From CAZVQX01 sp964629735 (GTDB lineage Bacteria; Bacillota_I; Bacilli_A; RF39; UBA660), in the NCBI GenBank assembly GCA_964629735.1, contig CAZVQX010000010.1, forward strand, positions 1-26,110: DNA of 26,110 nt, in the 5' to 3' direction. The position numbers were made by a program, and so were the translations under genes. Under the pieces are notes generated by a model, which was given only the letters and a program-made list of their open reading frames with translations, had not been told where the DNA came from and searched no databases. This document shows positions 13,701 through 21,210 of this stretch, one piece after another; within the stretch, counting starts at the first letter, position 1; every line of letters begins with the position of its first letter.

Positions 13701-15286
13701 ATTCAATTAATTATACACTTCCTAGTTGCTTTACGTTTAATAAAAATACTAATACGATTACTGGTTATCGGGATGATTGTCCAAAAGATGTAGTAATACC
13801 AAAAAAAATTGATGGTGAAATAGTTTTAATTATAGGTGAAAATGCTTTTAGATCTAAACAACTGACAAGTGTAATTATTCCTAATACTGTCACCAGAATA
13901 AGTGATTTTGCATTTTATTCAAATAGATTAATAGATTTAGAACTTCCGGATAGTGTAACCGTTTTATCATATTACTCATTTGGTTGGAACCAACTTAAGA
14001 ATGTAAAATTTTCCCAAAATCTTCAATATATCAATTCAAATGCTTTTTATTCAAATAAATTAAAAAATATAACTCTTCCTAAAAGTCTATTATTAATTGG
14101 AGATAGCGCTTTTGGTCGAAATGAACTTACAGAAATAATAATACCCGATAATGTAACTAAAATAGGTTATGATGCTTTTAGTCATAATTACATTTTATCT
14201 GCATTTATTGGAAAATCAGTTAATCAAATTTCAAGTGGAGCAGGTGGATATTCATATGGCAATATATTTTCAAAAAATCCAATTGAAAATATAAGTGTTA
14301 GCGATCTTAATCCAAATTACAAATCCATAAATGGTGCTTTGTATTCAAAGGATGGGACAACATTAGTTTTAGGTAACATTAAAATGAGTAACAACATATC
14401 GAAAGATTGTAAAATAATAGGAGAAATGGCCTTTAATGGTTATGATTTAACCTCTGTTACAATACCCGATAAAGTAGAAATTATTGATTCTTCGGCTTTT
14501 TCTAAAAATAAATTAAAAGATGTTATTATTCCTGCAAGTGTTTCCACTATTAAATATGGTGCGTTTTCAAATAATCAAATAGAAAGTTTAACCCTTTCAA
14601 ATGGATTAACAACAATTTATTCAGCTGCCTTTGCAAATAACAACTTAACAAATTTAGAGATACCTGATAGTGTAGTAAGTATTTATACAGAAGCATTTTC
14701 TGATAATCATAATTTAAAAACTGTAACTATTGGTAAATCATTAAGAAGAATATTGGTAACGGGTAGTATTAATAATTATGGTAGTAATATCTTTGGTAAG
14801 AATATAAATAGTTTAACAGTTAGCAAAGATAATCCATATTTTACTAGTATCAATAATGCTATTTATACTAAAGATTTAAAAACATTAGTTCTTGGAACAA
14901 TAGGAATGATAGATAATATTGAACCGTCAACTCTAACAATAGGTAATTGGGCTTTTGCCGGACTCGATTTAGAATATATTAATATTCCAGACAACGTGTT
15001 ATATTTGAATGAGAGATCCTTTGCCTATAACCAATTAAAAAATATAACTTTATCTAATTCACTTATAAAAATTGGCGAAAGGGCTTTTGATAGAAATAAT
15101 TTGACTGATATATTAATTCCCAATAGTGTTACCAATATAAGTCATTATGCATTTTCATATAATTATATAACTCAAGGTAATGCTAAAGTAGATAATAAAG
15201 GTGAGAATGTAACAATTGGTTCAACTGCTTTTGATAATAATGGTAGTAATCAAAAAATAACTATTACCCCAACCTTTTTAAGATAA
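13670..15286 (+). pseudogene. BspA-like leucine-rich-repeat frame without its own start; C-terminal part of the pilin-LRR gene
   Basis: The frame is open from just after a TAA at 13667 to the stop at 15284-15286, about 538 codons. No ATG, GTG or TTG occurs in frame before the TTG at 14339, which is in mid-repeat and has no ribosome site, so this part cannot start by itself as a whole domain. It encodes LRR_5 (BspA-type) repeats of about 23 aa, with recurring elements such as LTSVIIPNTVTRISDFAF, LKNITLPKSLLLIGDSAF and LTNLEIPDSVVSIYTEAF. Two longer spacers contain SINGALYSKDGTTLVLG and SINNAIYTKDLKTLVLG, so the LRR array is in blocks. BspA-like repeats mediate surface adhesion in oral and gut bacteria. 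Fused to the pilin leader it would make a surface protein of about 664 aa. Confidence 0.78.
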
Positions 15287-15310
15287 TTATTTTAAATTTT
15301 ATATTATATG

Positions 15311-15343
15311 AAAAAGATGCATATTATTATATTGCATCTTTTT
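15311..15343. terminator. Bidirectional terminator between pilin-LRR gene and rnhC
   Basis: A perfect 11-bp stem (AAAAAGATGCA / TGCATCTTTTT, 15311-15321 and 15333-15343) has an A tract on one side and a T tract on the other. It covers the last codons of rnhC. Confidence 0.9.
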
Positions 15344-16265
15344 TGATATGTTCTGTATTTTTAAAATTTAATTTCGCTACTTCTTCTAGTTTTTTTTCAC
15401 CAAATTTTTCAATAATTTCTTGTCCTATTTCGGTAATTTGAGCACCGGCACCATATGGTAGAATGATGTTTAATTCCTTACTTAATTTATCCATTTCTTG
15501 AATAAAATAAAATCTACTAATTAATGAACCACAAGCAACACTTAAGTGAATGTCCTCGGCCTTAGTATAAAATGTAATATCACGGACTACAGATGGAGCA
15601 TTAATTAAATACTTAAAATATGAGTTGGGTGTTGTAAATTGATCTACTATAATATAATCATAATTTTGAACTTGTTTTTTCAAAATCAATAATGCTCGAT
15701 TATGCAAAACAGCTTTAATTTTATTTAAATTAAAATCATCACTGTAGTATTTATTATAATCTTTATTATTTAAAATAATAGTTGAATGCTTAATTTTATT
15801 AATAAATAAAGGTACTATTTCTAAAATTTTGTTATCAGTTAATTTTTTAGAATCAGCAACGCCAATATTTTCTAAAAATTCAATATCTTTAATATCAACA
15901 TAAGCGGCTGTTACAACAACCGGCCCAAAATAATCACCAGTACCAACCTCGTCTGAACCAATCGCACTTGTATAATAAACATTTTTAATTACTTTATTAT
16001 TTTTCTTTTTTTCTGTATCTTTAGTTTTCATTTCTAAATTTTTACTAGGATTTAAGTGCTTTTCCATTTCTCTCCACATTGCTGCATCTATATCAGCGCT
16101 CATTCCTTGAAATAAGACTTTTCCTGATTCATAAAGAGTAACGACGGTATCTTCTTCATCGGCTTGAAAAATCGCGTAGGGTGGAGTTTTTAATCTTTTT
16201 TTATCTTTAAAATATTCAATCATTTTTTCTTTTGTTTTATCACTGATTTTAAATGAAATGTTCAT
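15327..16265 (-). CDS. rnhC: Ribonuclease HIII
   Basis: 312 aa, normal for RNase HIII. The N-terminal TBP-like substrate-binding domain (1-75) includes VLFQGMSADIDAAMW. The catalytic domain carries GSDEVGTGDYFGP with Asp105 and Glu106, VADSKKL, then IVDQF and KAEDIHLSVACGSLISRF with the remaining acidic residues. It removes RNA from RNA/DNA hybrids. I chose the ATG at 16265 (MNISFKI) after AGAGGTGA; a longer in-frame start adds ten residues with no ribosome site. It is divergent from the CvpA-like gene and convergent with the pilin-LRR gene. Confidence 0.95.
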   Translation of the reverse strand: MNISFKISDKTKEKMIEYFKDKKRLKTPPYAIFQADEEDTVVTLYESGKVLFQGMSADIDAAMWREMEKHLNPSKNLEMKTKDTEKKKNNKVIKNVYYTSAIGSDEVGTGDYFGPVVVTAAYVDIKDIEFLENIGVADSKKLTDNKILEIVPLFINKIKHSTIILNNKDYNKYYSDDFNLNKIKAVLHNRALLILKKQVQNYDYIIVDQFTTPNSYFKYLINAPSVVRDITFYTKAEDIHLSVACGSLISRFYFIQEMDKLSKELNIILPYGAGAQITEIGQEIIEKFGEKKLEEVAKLNFKNTEHIKKDAI

Positions 16266-16283
16266 AAAATCACCTCTTAAAAC

Positions 16284-16292
16284 ATTATAGCA
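16284..16292 (-). promoter_or_regulatory. rnhC extended -10 promoter TGCTATAAT
   Basis: A consensus -10 with TG, 18 nt before the rnhC start on the minus strand. Confidence 0.6.
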
Positions 16293-16318
16293 CAAAATAC
16301 TTTATTTTTTTCAAAAAA

Positions 16319-16329
16319 TATAATATAAT
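16319..16329 (+). promoter_or_regulatory. Possible -10 region for the CvpA-like gene
   Basis: Two overlapping TATAAT boxes (16319-16324 and 16324-16329) end 19 nt before the start, without a clear -35. They lie back to back with the rnhC promoter. Confidence 0.4.
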
Positions 16330-16348
16330 TATATTAGGAGGCTAAATT

Positions 16349-17059
16349 ATGAATATAATAGATATTGGTATTGTCATTTTTATTTTATTTGGTGCAGTAA
16401 TTGGTTTTAAAAGAGGTTTTACTAAACAACTTATTAAAACAGTCGGTTCAATATTAGTAATTATAATTGCCTTTAAACTTAAGAATCCGGTTTCAAAAAT
16501 ATTATATCAAACTTTACCTTTTTTTAAGTTTGCAGGTGTTTTTAAAGGAGTTACTACATTAAATATATTATTGTACGAATTTATTGCATTTTTATTAGTT
16601 GTATCAGTATTAGGAATTTTATTACGAGTTTTATTACTGGCATCATCAATTTTTGAAACTATATTAAATGTAACAATTGTATTAGGTATACCTTCAAAAA
16701 TATTAGGTATGATTGTCGGAATGATTCAGCATTATGCAATTGCGTTTATTGTACTATATTTGCTATCAATTCCAACCTTTGATTTTGAACCACTTAATAC
16801 TTCTAAATATAAAGGGCCAATTTTAAATAACACTCCAGTTTTATCAAAAGTTACAGATAAAAGTTTAGATGTTGTTAAAGATTTTAAGGATTTGAAAACC
16901 AAATATAAAAATACAACCGATTCTAATCAATTTAATTTAGATTCCTTAAAGCTTTTGTTAGATTATAAAATTGTTGATGTTTCTTCAATAGATAAATTAG
17001 TAGAGAAGGGTAAATTACAAATAAACAATATTGAATCTGTACTTAAGCATTATCGATAA
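16349..17059 (+). CDS. CvpA family membrane protein
   Basis: 236 aa. It starts NIIDIGIVIFILFGAVIGFKRGF, residues that carry the CvpA family's D-x-x-x-x opening and G-x-x-x-G-F-x-R/K-G-F motif, with four hydrophobic segments in the first about 145 residues. The C-terminal 90 residues are polar. Many Firmicutes have such a CvpA/YshB protein near DNA repair or mutS2 and thioredoxin genes, and here trxA follows after 18 nt. The function of the family in Gram-positives is not settled; a link to colicin V export is historical. AGGAGG gives a clear start. Confidence 0.82.
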   Translation: MNIIDIGIVIFILFGAVIGFKRGFTKQLIKTVGSILVIIIAFKLKNPVSKILYQTLPFFKFAGVFKGVTTLNILLYEFIAFLLVVSVLGILLRVLLLASSIFETILNVTIVLGIPSKILGMIVGMIQHYAIAFIVLYLLSIPTFDFEPLNTSKYKGPILNNTPVLSKVTDKSLDVVKDFKDLKTKYKNTTDSNQFNLDSLKLLLDYKIVDVSSIDKLVEKGKLQINNIESVLKHYR

Positions 17060-17077
17060 GAGAAAGGATGTTATGTT

Positions 17078-17386
17078 ATGTTAATTAATGGTAACAATGA
17101 TAACTTTAATGATTTAATTAATAATGATCTTGTTTTAGTTGATTTTTTTGCACCTTGGTGTGGACCTTGCCGTATGTTAGGCCCAATTTTAGACGAAATA
17201 GTTGAAGACAGAGTTGATTTTGAAGTTGTAAAGATCAATGTTGATGAAAATGGTGAACTAGCACAAAAATTTAACGTGATGAGTGTTCCAACTTTGATGG
17301 TTTTTAAAAAAGGTGAACTAATTGCAACAAAATCAGGCTTTATGCCAAAAGAATTATTAATTGAATGGGTTAATAGTTATAAATAA
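17078..17386 (+). CDS. trxA: Thioredoxin
   Basis: 102 aa, full length. The active site is FFAPWCGPCRM with Cys28 and Cys31, and the cis-proline segment is MSVPTLMVFKKGE. It is a cytoplasmic dithiol reductant. Ribosome site GAAAGGA. It contrasts with the exported CxxS thioredoxin-fold protein at 1145. A terminator follows 5 nt after the stop. Confidence 0.96.
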   Translation: MLINGNNDNFNDLINNDLVLVDFFAPWCGPCRMLGPILDEIVEDRVDFEVVKINVDENGELAQKFNVMSVPTLMVFKKGELIATKSGFMPKELLIEWVNSYK

Positions 17387-17390
17387 TATT

Positions 17391-17416
17391 AAACGGATAA
17401 AAATTGTCCGTTTTTT
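17391..17416 (+). terminator. Terminator after trxA
   Basis: AAACGGA / TCCGTTT (17391-17397 and 17407-17413) with a 9-nt loop, followed by T. Confidence 0.85.
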
Positions 17417-17443
17417 ATTTTCCAGTGATGATAGTTTTAGTAT

Positions 17444-17471
17444 TTATAGTTACAATCAATTGTAACTATAA
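17444..17471. repeat. 13-bp inverted repeat with 2-nt centre
   Basis: TTATAGTTACAAT, CA, ATTGTAACTATAA. It is perfectly symmetric and lacks a T tract, so it is more like a protein-binding operator or an RNA hairpin than a terminator. Confidence 0.7.
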
Positions 17472-17561
17472 TATTATATACATATAATAATCTTCTGTTT
17501 TTTTCAAAATTATTTCAACAAAAGTTTTTATATAATTACTATTTAGGTAATTCACTCAGGG

Positions 17562-17664
17562 TTTAAAAGTGGTTATTAAAAAAATGTTATTAATAGAAAA
17601 ACACTCATAAAATTTAGATGTTAAAAAACAATTAACAGAGCAATAACTATAAAACCACTTTAAA
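17562..17664 (+). repeat. Long-range inverted repeat, possible RNA structure
   Basis: AAAGTGGTT (17566-17574) pairs with AACCACTTT (17653-17661). Three further A-U pairs are possible past a bulged A. The enclosed 78 nt contain a 6-bp hairpin at 17619-17637. Confidence 0.45.
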
Positions 17665-17704
17665 AAAATCAGTCTTAAAATGTTTATAATATATTTGTCA
17701 AATA

Positions 17705-17713
17705 TGTTATAAT
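17705..17713 (+). promoter_or_regulatory. rsmE extended -10 promoter TGTTATAAT
   Basis: It ends 15 nt before the rsmE start. An imperfect inverted repeat (17685-17696 with 17700-17711, one mismatch) overlaps the box and may be an operator. Confidence 0.5.
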
Positions 17714-17728
17714 TAAATGGGTGATTAA

Positions 17729-18430
17729 ATGCAAAGATATTTTAGTGATAAATTAGATAACAATCATTTAGTATTAAAAAAAGATGATCTACATCATATT
17801 AAAAATGTTATGCGAATGCGATCAGGTGATTTAATTGAAGTAGTCTTTAATAAAGAGGTATATCTTTGTACTTTTGAGGCGAATAATATGGCTAATATTA
17901 AATCAAAAATAGAGAATAATAAGAATAATAACTTAGAAATAACTTTAATTGTTCCATTATTACAAGAACAAAAAATGAGTCTTATACTACAAAAAGCGAC
18001 CGAATTAGGAGTATCTAAAATTATTCCTGTTATAATGTCGCGTAGTATTATAAAATTTAATAATGAAAAATTTTTACAAAAGCAAATAAGATGGCAACGT
18101 ATTTGTAAAGAGGCGAGTGAGCAATCAAAAAGGAATGATATTCCAATCGTAACTGATTTAAAAAAACTAACTGATTTAAAATTAGAAGGTTTAAACATTG
18201 TTTGTAGCACTCAACCTGACACAACTAATATCACAAAATGTTTGAAAAATAATATTAAGTGTGATAAAATAAACATAGTTATAGGGCCTGAAGGTGGAAT
18301 AGCACCTGATGAAGAACAGAAACTCGTAGAAAATGGTTTTAAGCCTGTATCTTTAGGTAAAAGGATTTTACGAGTTGAAACTGTGCCGATGGTAATTTTG
18401 AGTATGATTAATTATGAATATATGGAGTGA
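17729..18430 (+). CDS. rsmE: 16S rRNA (uridine1498-N3)-methyltransferase RsmE
   Basis: 233 aa. It opens MQRYFSDK, with LHHIKNVMRMRSGDLIEV as the N-terminal PUA-like RNA-binding part. The SPOUT knot part shows KATELGVSKIIPV, RICKEASEQSKR, VIGPEGGIAPDE and LGKRILRVETVP, all canonical. It methylates U1498 in the 30S decoding region. The stop overlaps the ribosome site of the next gene. Confidence 0.96.
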   Translation: MQRYFSDKLDNNHLVLKKDDLHHIKNVMRMRSGDLIEVVFNKEVYLCTFEANNMANIKSKIENNKNNNLEITLIVPLLQEQKMSLILQKATELGVSKIIPVIMSRSIIKFNNEKFLQKQIRWQRICKEASEQSKRNDIPIVTDLKKLTDLKLEGLNIVCSTQPDTTNITKCLKNNIKCDKINIVIGPEGGIAPDEEQKLVENGFKPVSLGKRILRVETVPMVILSMINYEYME

Positions 18431-18434
18431 TTTT

Positions 18435-19052
18435 ATGGTTGGTTTTTTTGTTAAATATGCTGATATATTTTTAATTGTATTAATTACAATGTTTTTTATA
18501 GCCGCTATTTCATTTGTTATTATATTTTTCATTAAAAGAGAAAAAAAGAATAAACAAAAGCTTGCTGACACTATTATAAAAGAAACAAAATCTTTTGAAG
18601 AAGCAAAAGAAAGCGAGATTGAAAATGTTTTGAGTCGTATGCAAAAGGAAATAGAGGCTCAAAGTGAAGAAGTTGTAAAATCTTTTGAAGAAGAACAAGA
18701 AGAAAAATCAATTATTAGTTATAAAGAATTGCTCGAAGCAACTAAAAAAACAATTGAAGAAGAAGAACAACAAAAATTTAAAAATACTGAATTCATTTCA
18801 CCAATATATGGTCGTGTTAATAATAATACCGAATATCCTGTAATAAAAAAATTTGAAAGAGAAGAAGAATCAACGGAGGAAGTAACAACTGATGATATTA
18901 AATTTGACTTTAAGCCTCGAAATGAAGAAATTACAGTCAATGAGTTACTAGACTTAGAAAAAACAATTAATACTCATAATTTAAAACATGAAATGTTAAA
19001 AAATGAAAAATTTTTAAATGCATTGAAAGAATTTAGAAAAAATTTAGAATAA
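18435..19052 (+). CDS. Single-pass membrane protein with acidic coiled-coil-like tail and ISPIYG motif
   Basis: 205 aa from the ATG at 18435 (MVGFFVK), with GGAGTGA overlapping the rsmE stop. One transmembrane segment covers about 9-33, followed by the basic stop-transfer KREKKNKQK, which places the rest in the cytoplasm. Residues about 40-115 are glutamate/lysine-rich and likely helical or coiled coil. Then comes the isolated hydrophobic motif FISPIYGRV (120-128) in a disordered acidic linker, and a C-terminal amphipathic helix (about 165-203). The layout resembles a membrane scaffold such as a ZipA- or EzrA-type protein, and the motif looks like a docking peptide. I know no confirmed function. 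Confidence 0.7.
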   Translation: MVGFFVKYADIFLIVLITMFFIAAISFVIIFFIKREKKNKQKLADTIIKETKSFEEAKESEIENVLSRMQKEIEAQSEEVVKSFEEEQEEKSIISYKELLEATKKTIEEEEQQKFKNTEFISPIYGRVNNNTEYPVIKKFEREEESTEEVTTDDIKFDFKPRNEEITVNELLDLEKTINTHNLKHEMLKNEKFLNALKEFRKNLE

Positions 19053-19072
19053 ACCCAACGGTTTATTTTTTT
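19048..19072 (+). terminator. Hairpin terminator directly against the mtaB ribosome site
   Basis: AATAAACC-CAAC-GGTTTATT (19048-19067), then T. The T run touches GGAGG at 19073. No new promoter is seen, so mtaB may depend on read-through. Confidence 0.75.
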
Positions 19073-19081
19073 GGAGGAAAT

Positions 19082-20374
19082 ATGAAGTTTATAATAGAAA
19101 CCTTAGGGTGTAAAGTTAATAGTTATGAATCAAATGTTATGATTGATTTATTAATAAATAATGGTTTTATAGAGGCAAAAGAAGGTGAAATTGCCGATAT
19201 TTATATAATTAATACTTGTACAGTTACTAATAATGCTGATCATAAATCAGTAAAAGTGATTAAACAAGCAATTAAAAAAAATAGTGATGCAATTATAATT
19301 GTCACCGGTTGTCTTTCACAAACTAATGAAGCCAAAATAAATGAGATTGATGGCGTTGATATAATTATTGGAAATGTTAACAAATCAAAAATTGTTGATT
19401 ATATTAATAACTATATTGAAGAAAAAGAACAAATAAGAGATGTTGTTGATATATGTAATGTTGAATTTGAACAAATGAATCTAAATAATTTTAATAAAAC
19501 AAGAGCATTTGTTAAAATTCAAGATGGTTGTAATAATTATTGCTCTTATTGTATTATTCCTTATGCTCGTGGAAATATTCGCAGTCGTCAGCCAGAAGAT
19601 ATTTTAAAAGAAATTCATCATTTAGTCGAAAACGGACATAAAGAAATAGTTTTAACAGGAATTCATACTGGTAGTTATGGTATTGAATTTAAAAATTATG
19701 ATTTATCCAATTTATTGCTAAATATTATAAAAATTAAAGGGATTGAAAGAATTAGAATTTCTTCAATTGAAATCACTGAGTTAAATGAAGATTTTATGGA
19801 AGTATTAAAAAACAATCCAATTATTGTTGATCATATGCATATACCATTACAATCTGGTAGCGATTCTATTTTAAAATTAATGAATCGCAAATATAATGTT
19901 CAATATTTTATTGATAAAATTAATAAAATAAGAGAAATTCGTCCAAATATATTAATAACTACTGATGTCATTGTAGGTTTTCCAGGTGAGACTGATGAAT
20001 ATTTTTTAGAGACTATTGATACGATTAATAAAATCGGATTTTCAAAATTACATGTTTTTCCGTATTCTAAACGAAATGGAACCGTTGCTGCTTTAATGAA
20101 AAATCAGGTTGATAATAGTATTAAAAAAGCAAGGGTGCATGAGTTGTTAAAGTTATCAAAAGAATTAGAATTAAAAACAATGGAAAGTTATATTGGTAAA
20201 CAATTAAGCTTTTTACCAGAAATAGAAAAAAATGGTTATATAATAGGACATGCCGGTAATTATTTATCAATTAAAGTGAAAAATAAAAAGCATAAACTAA
20301 ATGAAAGTTTAAATGTTATTATTAAAAAAATAGAATACCCTCACTGTATTGGTGAAGAGTATACAACTGATTAA
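19082..20374 (+). CDS. mtaB: tRNA t6A37 methylthiotransferase MtaB
   Basis: 430 aa, full length. The N-terminal MTTase domain has ETLGCKVNSYES with Cys10, NTCTVTN with Cys46 and TGCLSQ with Cys77, ligands of the auxiliary 4Fe-4S cluster. The radical-SAM motif is CNNYCSYC (Cys150, 154, 157). The central barrel includes LTGIHTGSYG and HIPLQSGSDSILKLMNRKY, and a TRAM-like C-terminus follows. The N-Y-C-S-Y-C-x-I-P-Y-A-R-G spelling fits MtaB (YqeV) rather than MiaB or RimO. It makes ms2t6A at tRNA position 37. GGAGG is at 19073. Confidence 0.94.
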   Translation: MKFIIETLGCKVNSYESNVMIDLLINNGFIEAKEGEIADIYIINTCTVTNNADHKSVKVIKQAIKKNSDAIIIVTGCLSQTNEAKINEIDGVDIIIGNVNKSKIVDYINNYIEEKEQIRDVVDICNVEFEQMNLNNFNKTRAFVKIQDGCNNYCSYCIIPYARGNIRSRQPEDILKEIHHLVENGHKEIVLTGIHTGSYGIEFKNYDLSNLLLNIIKIKGIERIRISSIEITELNEDFMEVLKNNPIIVDHMHIPLQSGSDSILKLMNRKYNVQYFIDKINKIREIRPNILITTDVIVGFPGETDEYFLETIDTINKIGFSKLHVFPYSKRNGTVAALMKNQVDNSIKKARVHELLKLSKELELKTMESYIGKQLSFLPEIEKNGYIIGHAGNYLSIKVKNKKHKLNESLNVIIKKIEYPHCIGEEYTTD

Positions 20375-20383
20375 CGTTTTTAC

Positions 20384-20412
20384 TTGACATTATTAATATA
20401 AAATAGTATATT
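20384..20412 (+). promoter_or_regulatory. Strong promoter TTGACA - 17 nt - TATATT
   Basis: A perfect -35 (20384-20389), 17-nt spacing and a good -10 (20407-20412) end 20 nt before the ATG at 20433. Confidence 0.8.
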
Positions 20413-20432
20413 TATGCAAAGGAGATGTGAAT

Positions 20433-20927
20433 ATGGATAATAAAATGAATTATCAAAAGGCATTAAAAAAGAGTACTAATAAAAAAATAATTAAAATTGG
20501 TGATAAAAATTATGTTTTAAATAAAGAGCGCTTTCGTCAATTTAAATTAAAAATGGTAGCTATTACAGCTTCAGTAGTTATGACTATTACTGCTTTTAAT
20601 TTAGTGAAAGATGATGTTAAATTTGCATTTATGAAAGATAATATTTCTTTAGAAGTTGCTGGTCAAATGATTGAAAATAATTATCAATCTTTTCCAGGAA
20701 TTGACGATGGTAAATGGGATTATAGATATGAGCGACTAGACTCAATTGATCCTTTTAGCCTGTTAGTTTATATGGGAGCACCAGATGCTGAATCAGTTAT
20801 TCAATACCGCGGTTTTGAAAATTGGGATGATTATGCCAAAAGTGAAGGATACGAGAATAAAGATGAATGGTATCAAGCCCAAAAAAAATTAGTTGTTAAT
20901 CAAAAGAATAAATCAAGGAGTAAATAA
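20433..20927 (+). CDS. Unknown single-pass membrane protein
   Basis: 164 aa from the ATG at 20433 (MDNKMNY) after AAGGAGATG; the in-frame GTG at 20427 is too close to that site. The first 40 residues are strongly basic and would be cytoplasmic. One membrane segment lies at about 41-58, and the rest is probably outside. Near the C-terminus is a 12-residue tandem, GFENWDDYAKSE (127-138) and GYENKDEWYQAQ (139-150). I do not recognise a family. The stop overlaps the next ATG by 1 nt, and both genes are driven by the strongest promoter in the window. Confidence 0.72.
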   Translation: MDNKMNYQKALKKSTNKKIIKIGDKNYVLNKERFRQFKLKMVAITASVVMTITAFNLVKDDVKFAFMKDNISLEVAGQMIENNYQSFPGIDDGKWDYRYERLDSIDPFSLLVYMGAPDAESVIQYRGFENWDDYAKSEGYENKDEWYQAQKKLVVNQKNKSRSK

Positions 20928-21169
20928 TGAAAAAATTAAATGTTGGTGAAATTTTAAAATTAGATGATGGTATTGATTATGTTATAATGAGTAAAATTAA
21001 TTATAATAATAAAGAATATGTTTTATTTACTAATTTAGATAATTCAGAAGATATAATGATAAAAACTGAAATCATTAAAGATGATGAAATATATTTAGAT
21101 GGATTAGATAATGCTGAAGAATTTGATTTAGCATTAAAGTTATTTGGAGAAAGTTTAAGCATTTCCTAG
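20927..21169 (+). CDS. DUF1292 family protein (YrzB-like)
   Basis: 80 aa. The strand pattern (DDGIDYVIMSKINYNNKEYV, then a short acidic helix at the end with ALKLFG) matches DUF1292, small acidic Firmicutes proteins of unknown function often found with the yrrK/Holliday-junction resolvase genes. Here it is coupled (TAATG) to a membrane protein instead. The terminator covers its last codons. Confidence 0.75.
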   Translation: MKKLNVGEILKLDDGIDYVIMSKINYNNKEYVLFTNLDNSEDIMIKTEIIKDDEIYLDGLDNAEEFDLALKLFGESLSIS

Positions 21170-21185
21170 TGAAATGTTTTTTTTT
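21157..21185 (+). terminator. Terminator after DUF1292 gene
   Basis: CATTTC-CTAGT-GAAATG (21160-21176), extended by G-U and A-U pairs, followed by T. The stop codon TAG lies in the loop. Confidence 0.75.
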
Positions 21186-21186
21186 A

Positions 21187-21195
21187 TGCTAAAAT
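21187..21195 (+). promoter_or_regulatory. recD2 extended -10 promoter TGCTAAAAT
   Basis: It stands directly after the preceding terminator and 15 nt before the recD2 start. Confidence 0.5.
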
Positions 21196-21210
21196 GTTAA
21201 TGGTGGTTAG

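Larger units (their letters stand above)
17417..17728. other. Structured intergenic region, no gene seen
   Basis: There is no convincing ORF on either strand. The region contains a near-perfect palindrome (17444-17471), a TATAAT (17531-17536), a long-range inverted repeat (17562-17574 with 17653-17664) enclosing a smaller hairpin (TGTTAA / TTAACA, 17619-17637), and the rsmE promoter. It could encode an untranslated RNA. Confidence 0.5.

Noticed and set aside
17444..17471. BirA-type operator
   Set aside because: BirA sites have TTGTAAC...GTTACAA with a long spacer; here the half-sites point the other way with a 2-nt centre, and no biotin gene is near.
17794..18210. Minus-strand 138-codon ORF inside rsmE
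   Set aside because: The plus strand encodes an unmistakable full-length RsmE; the antisense frame is rich in Phe, Ile, Ser and Cys, as expected for a shadow.
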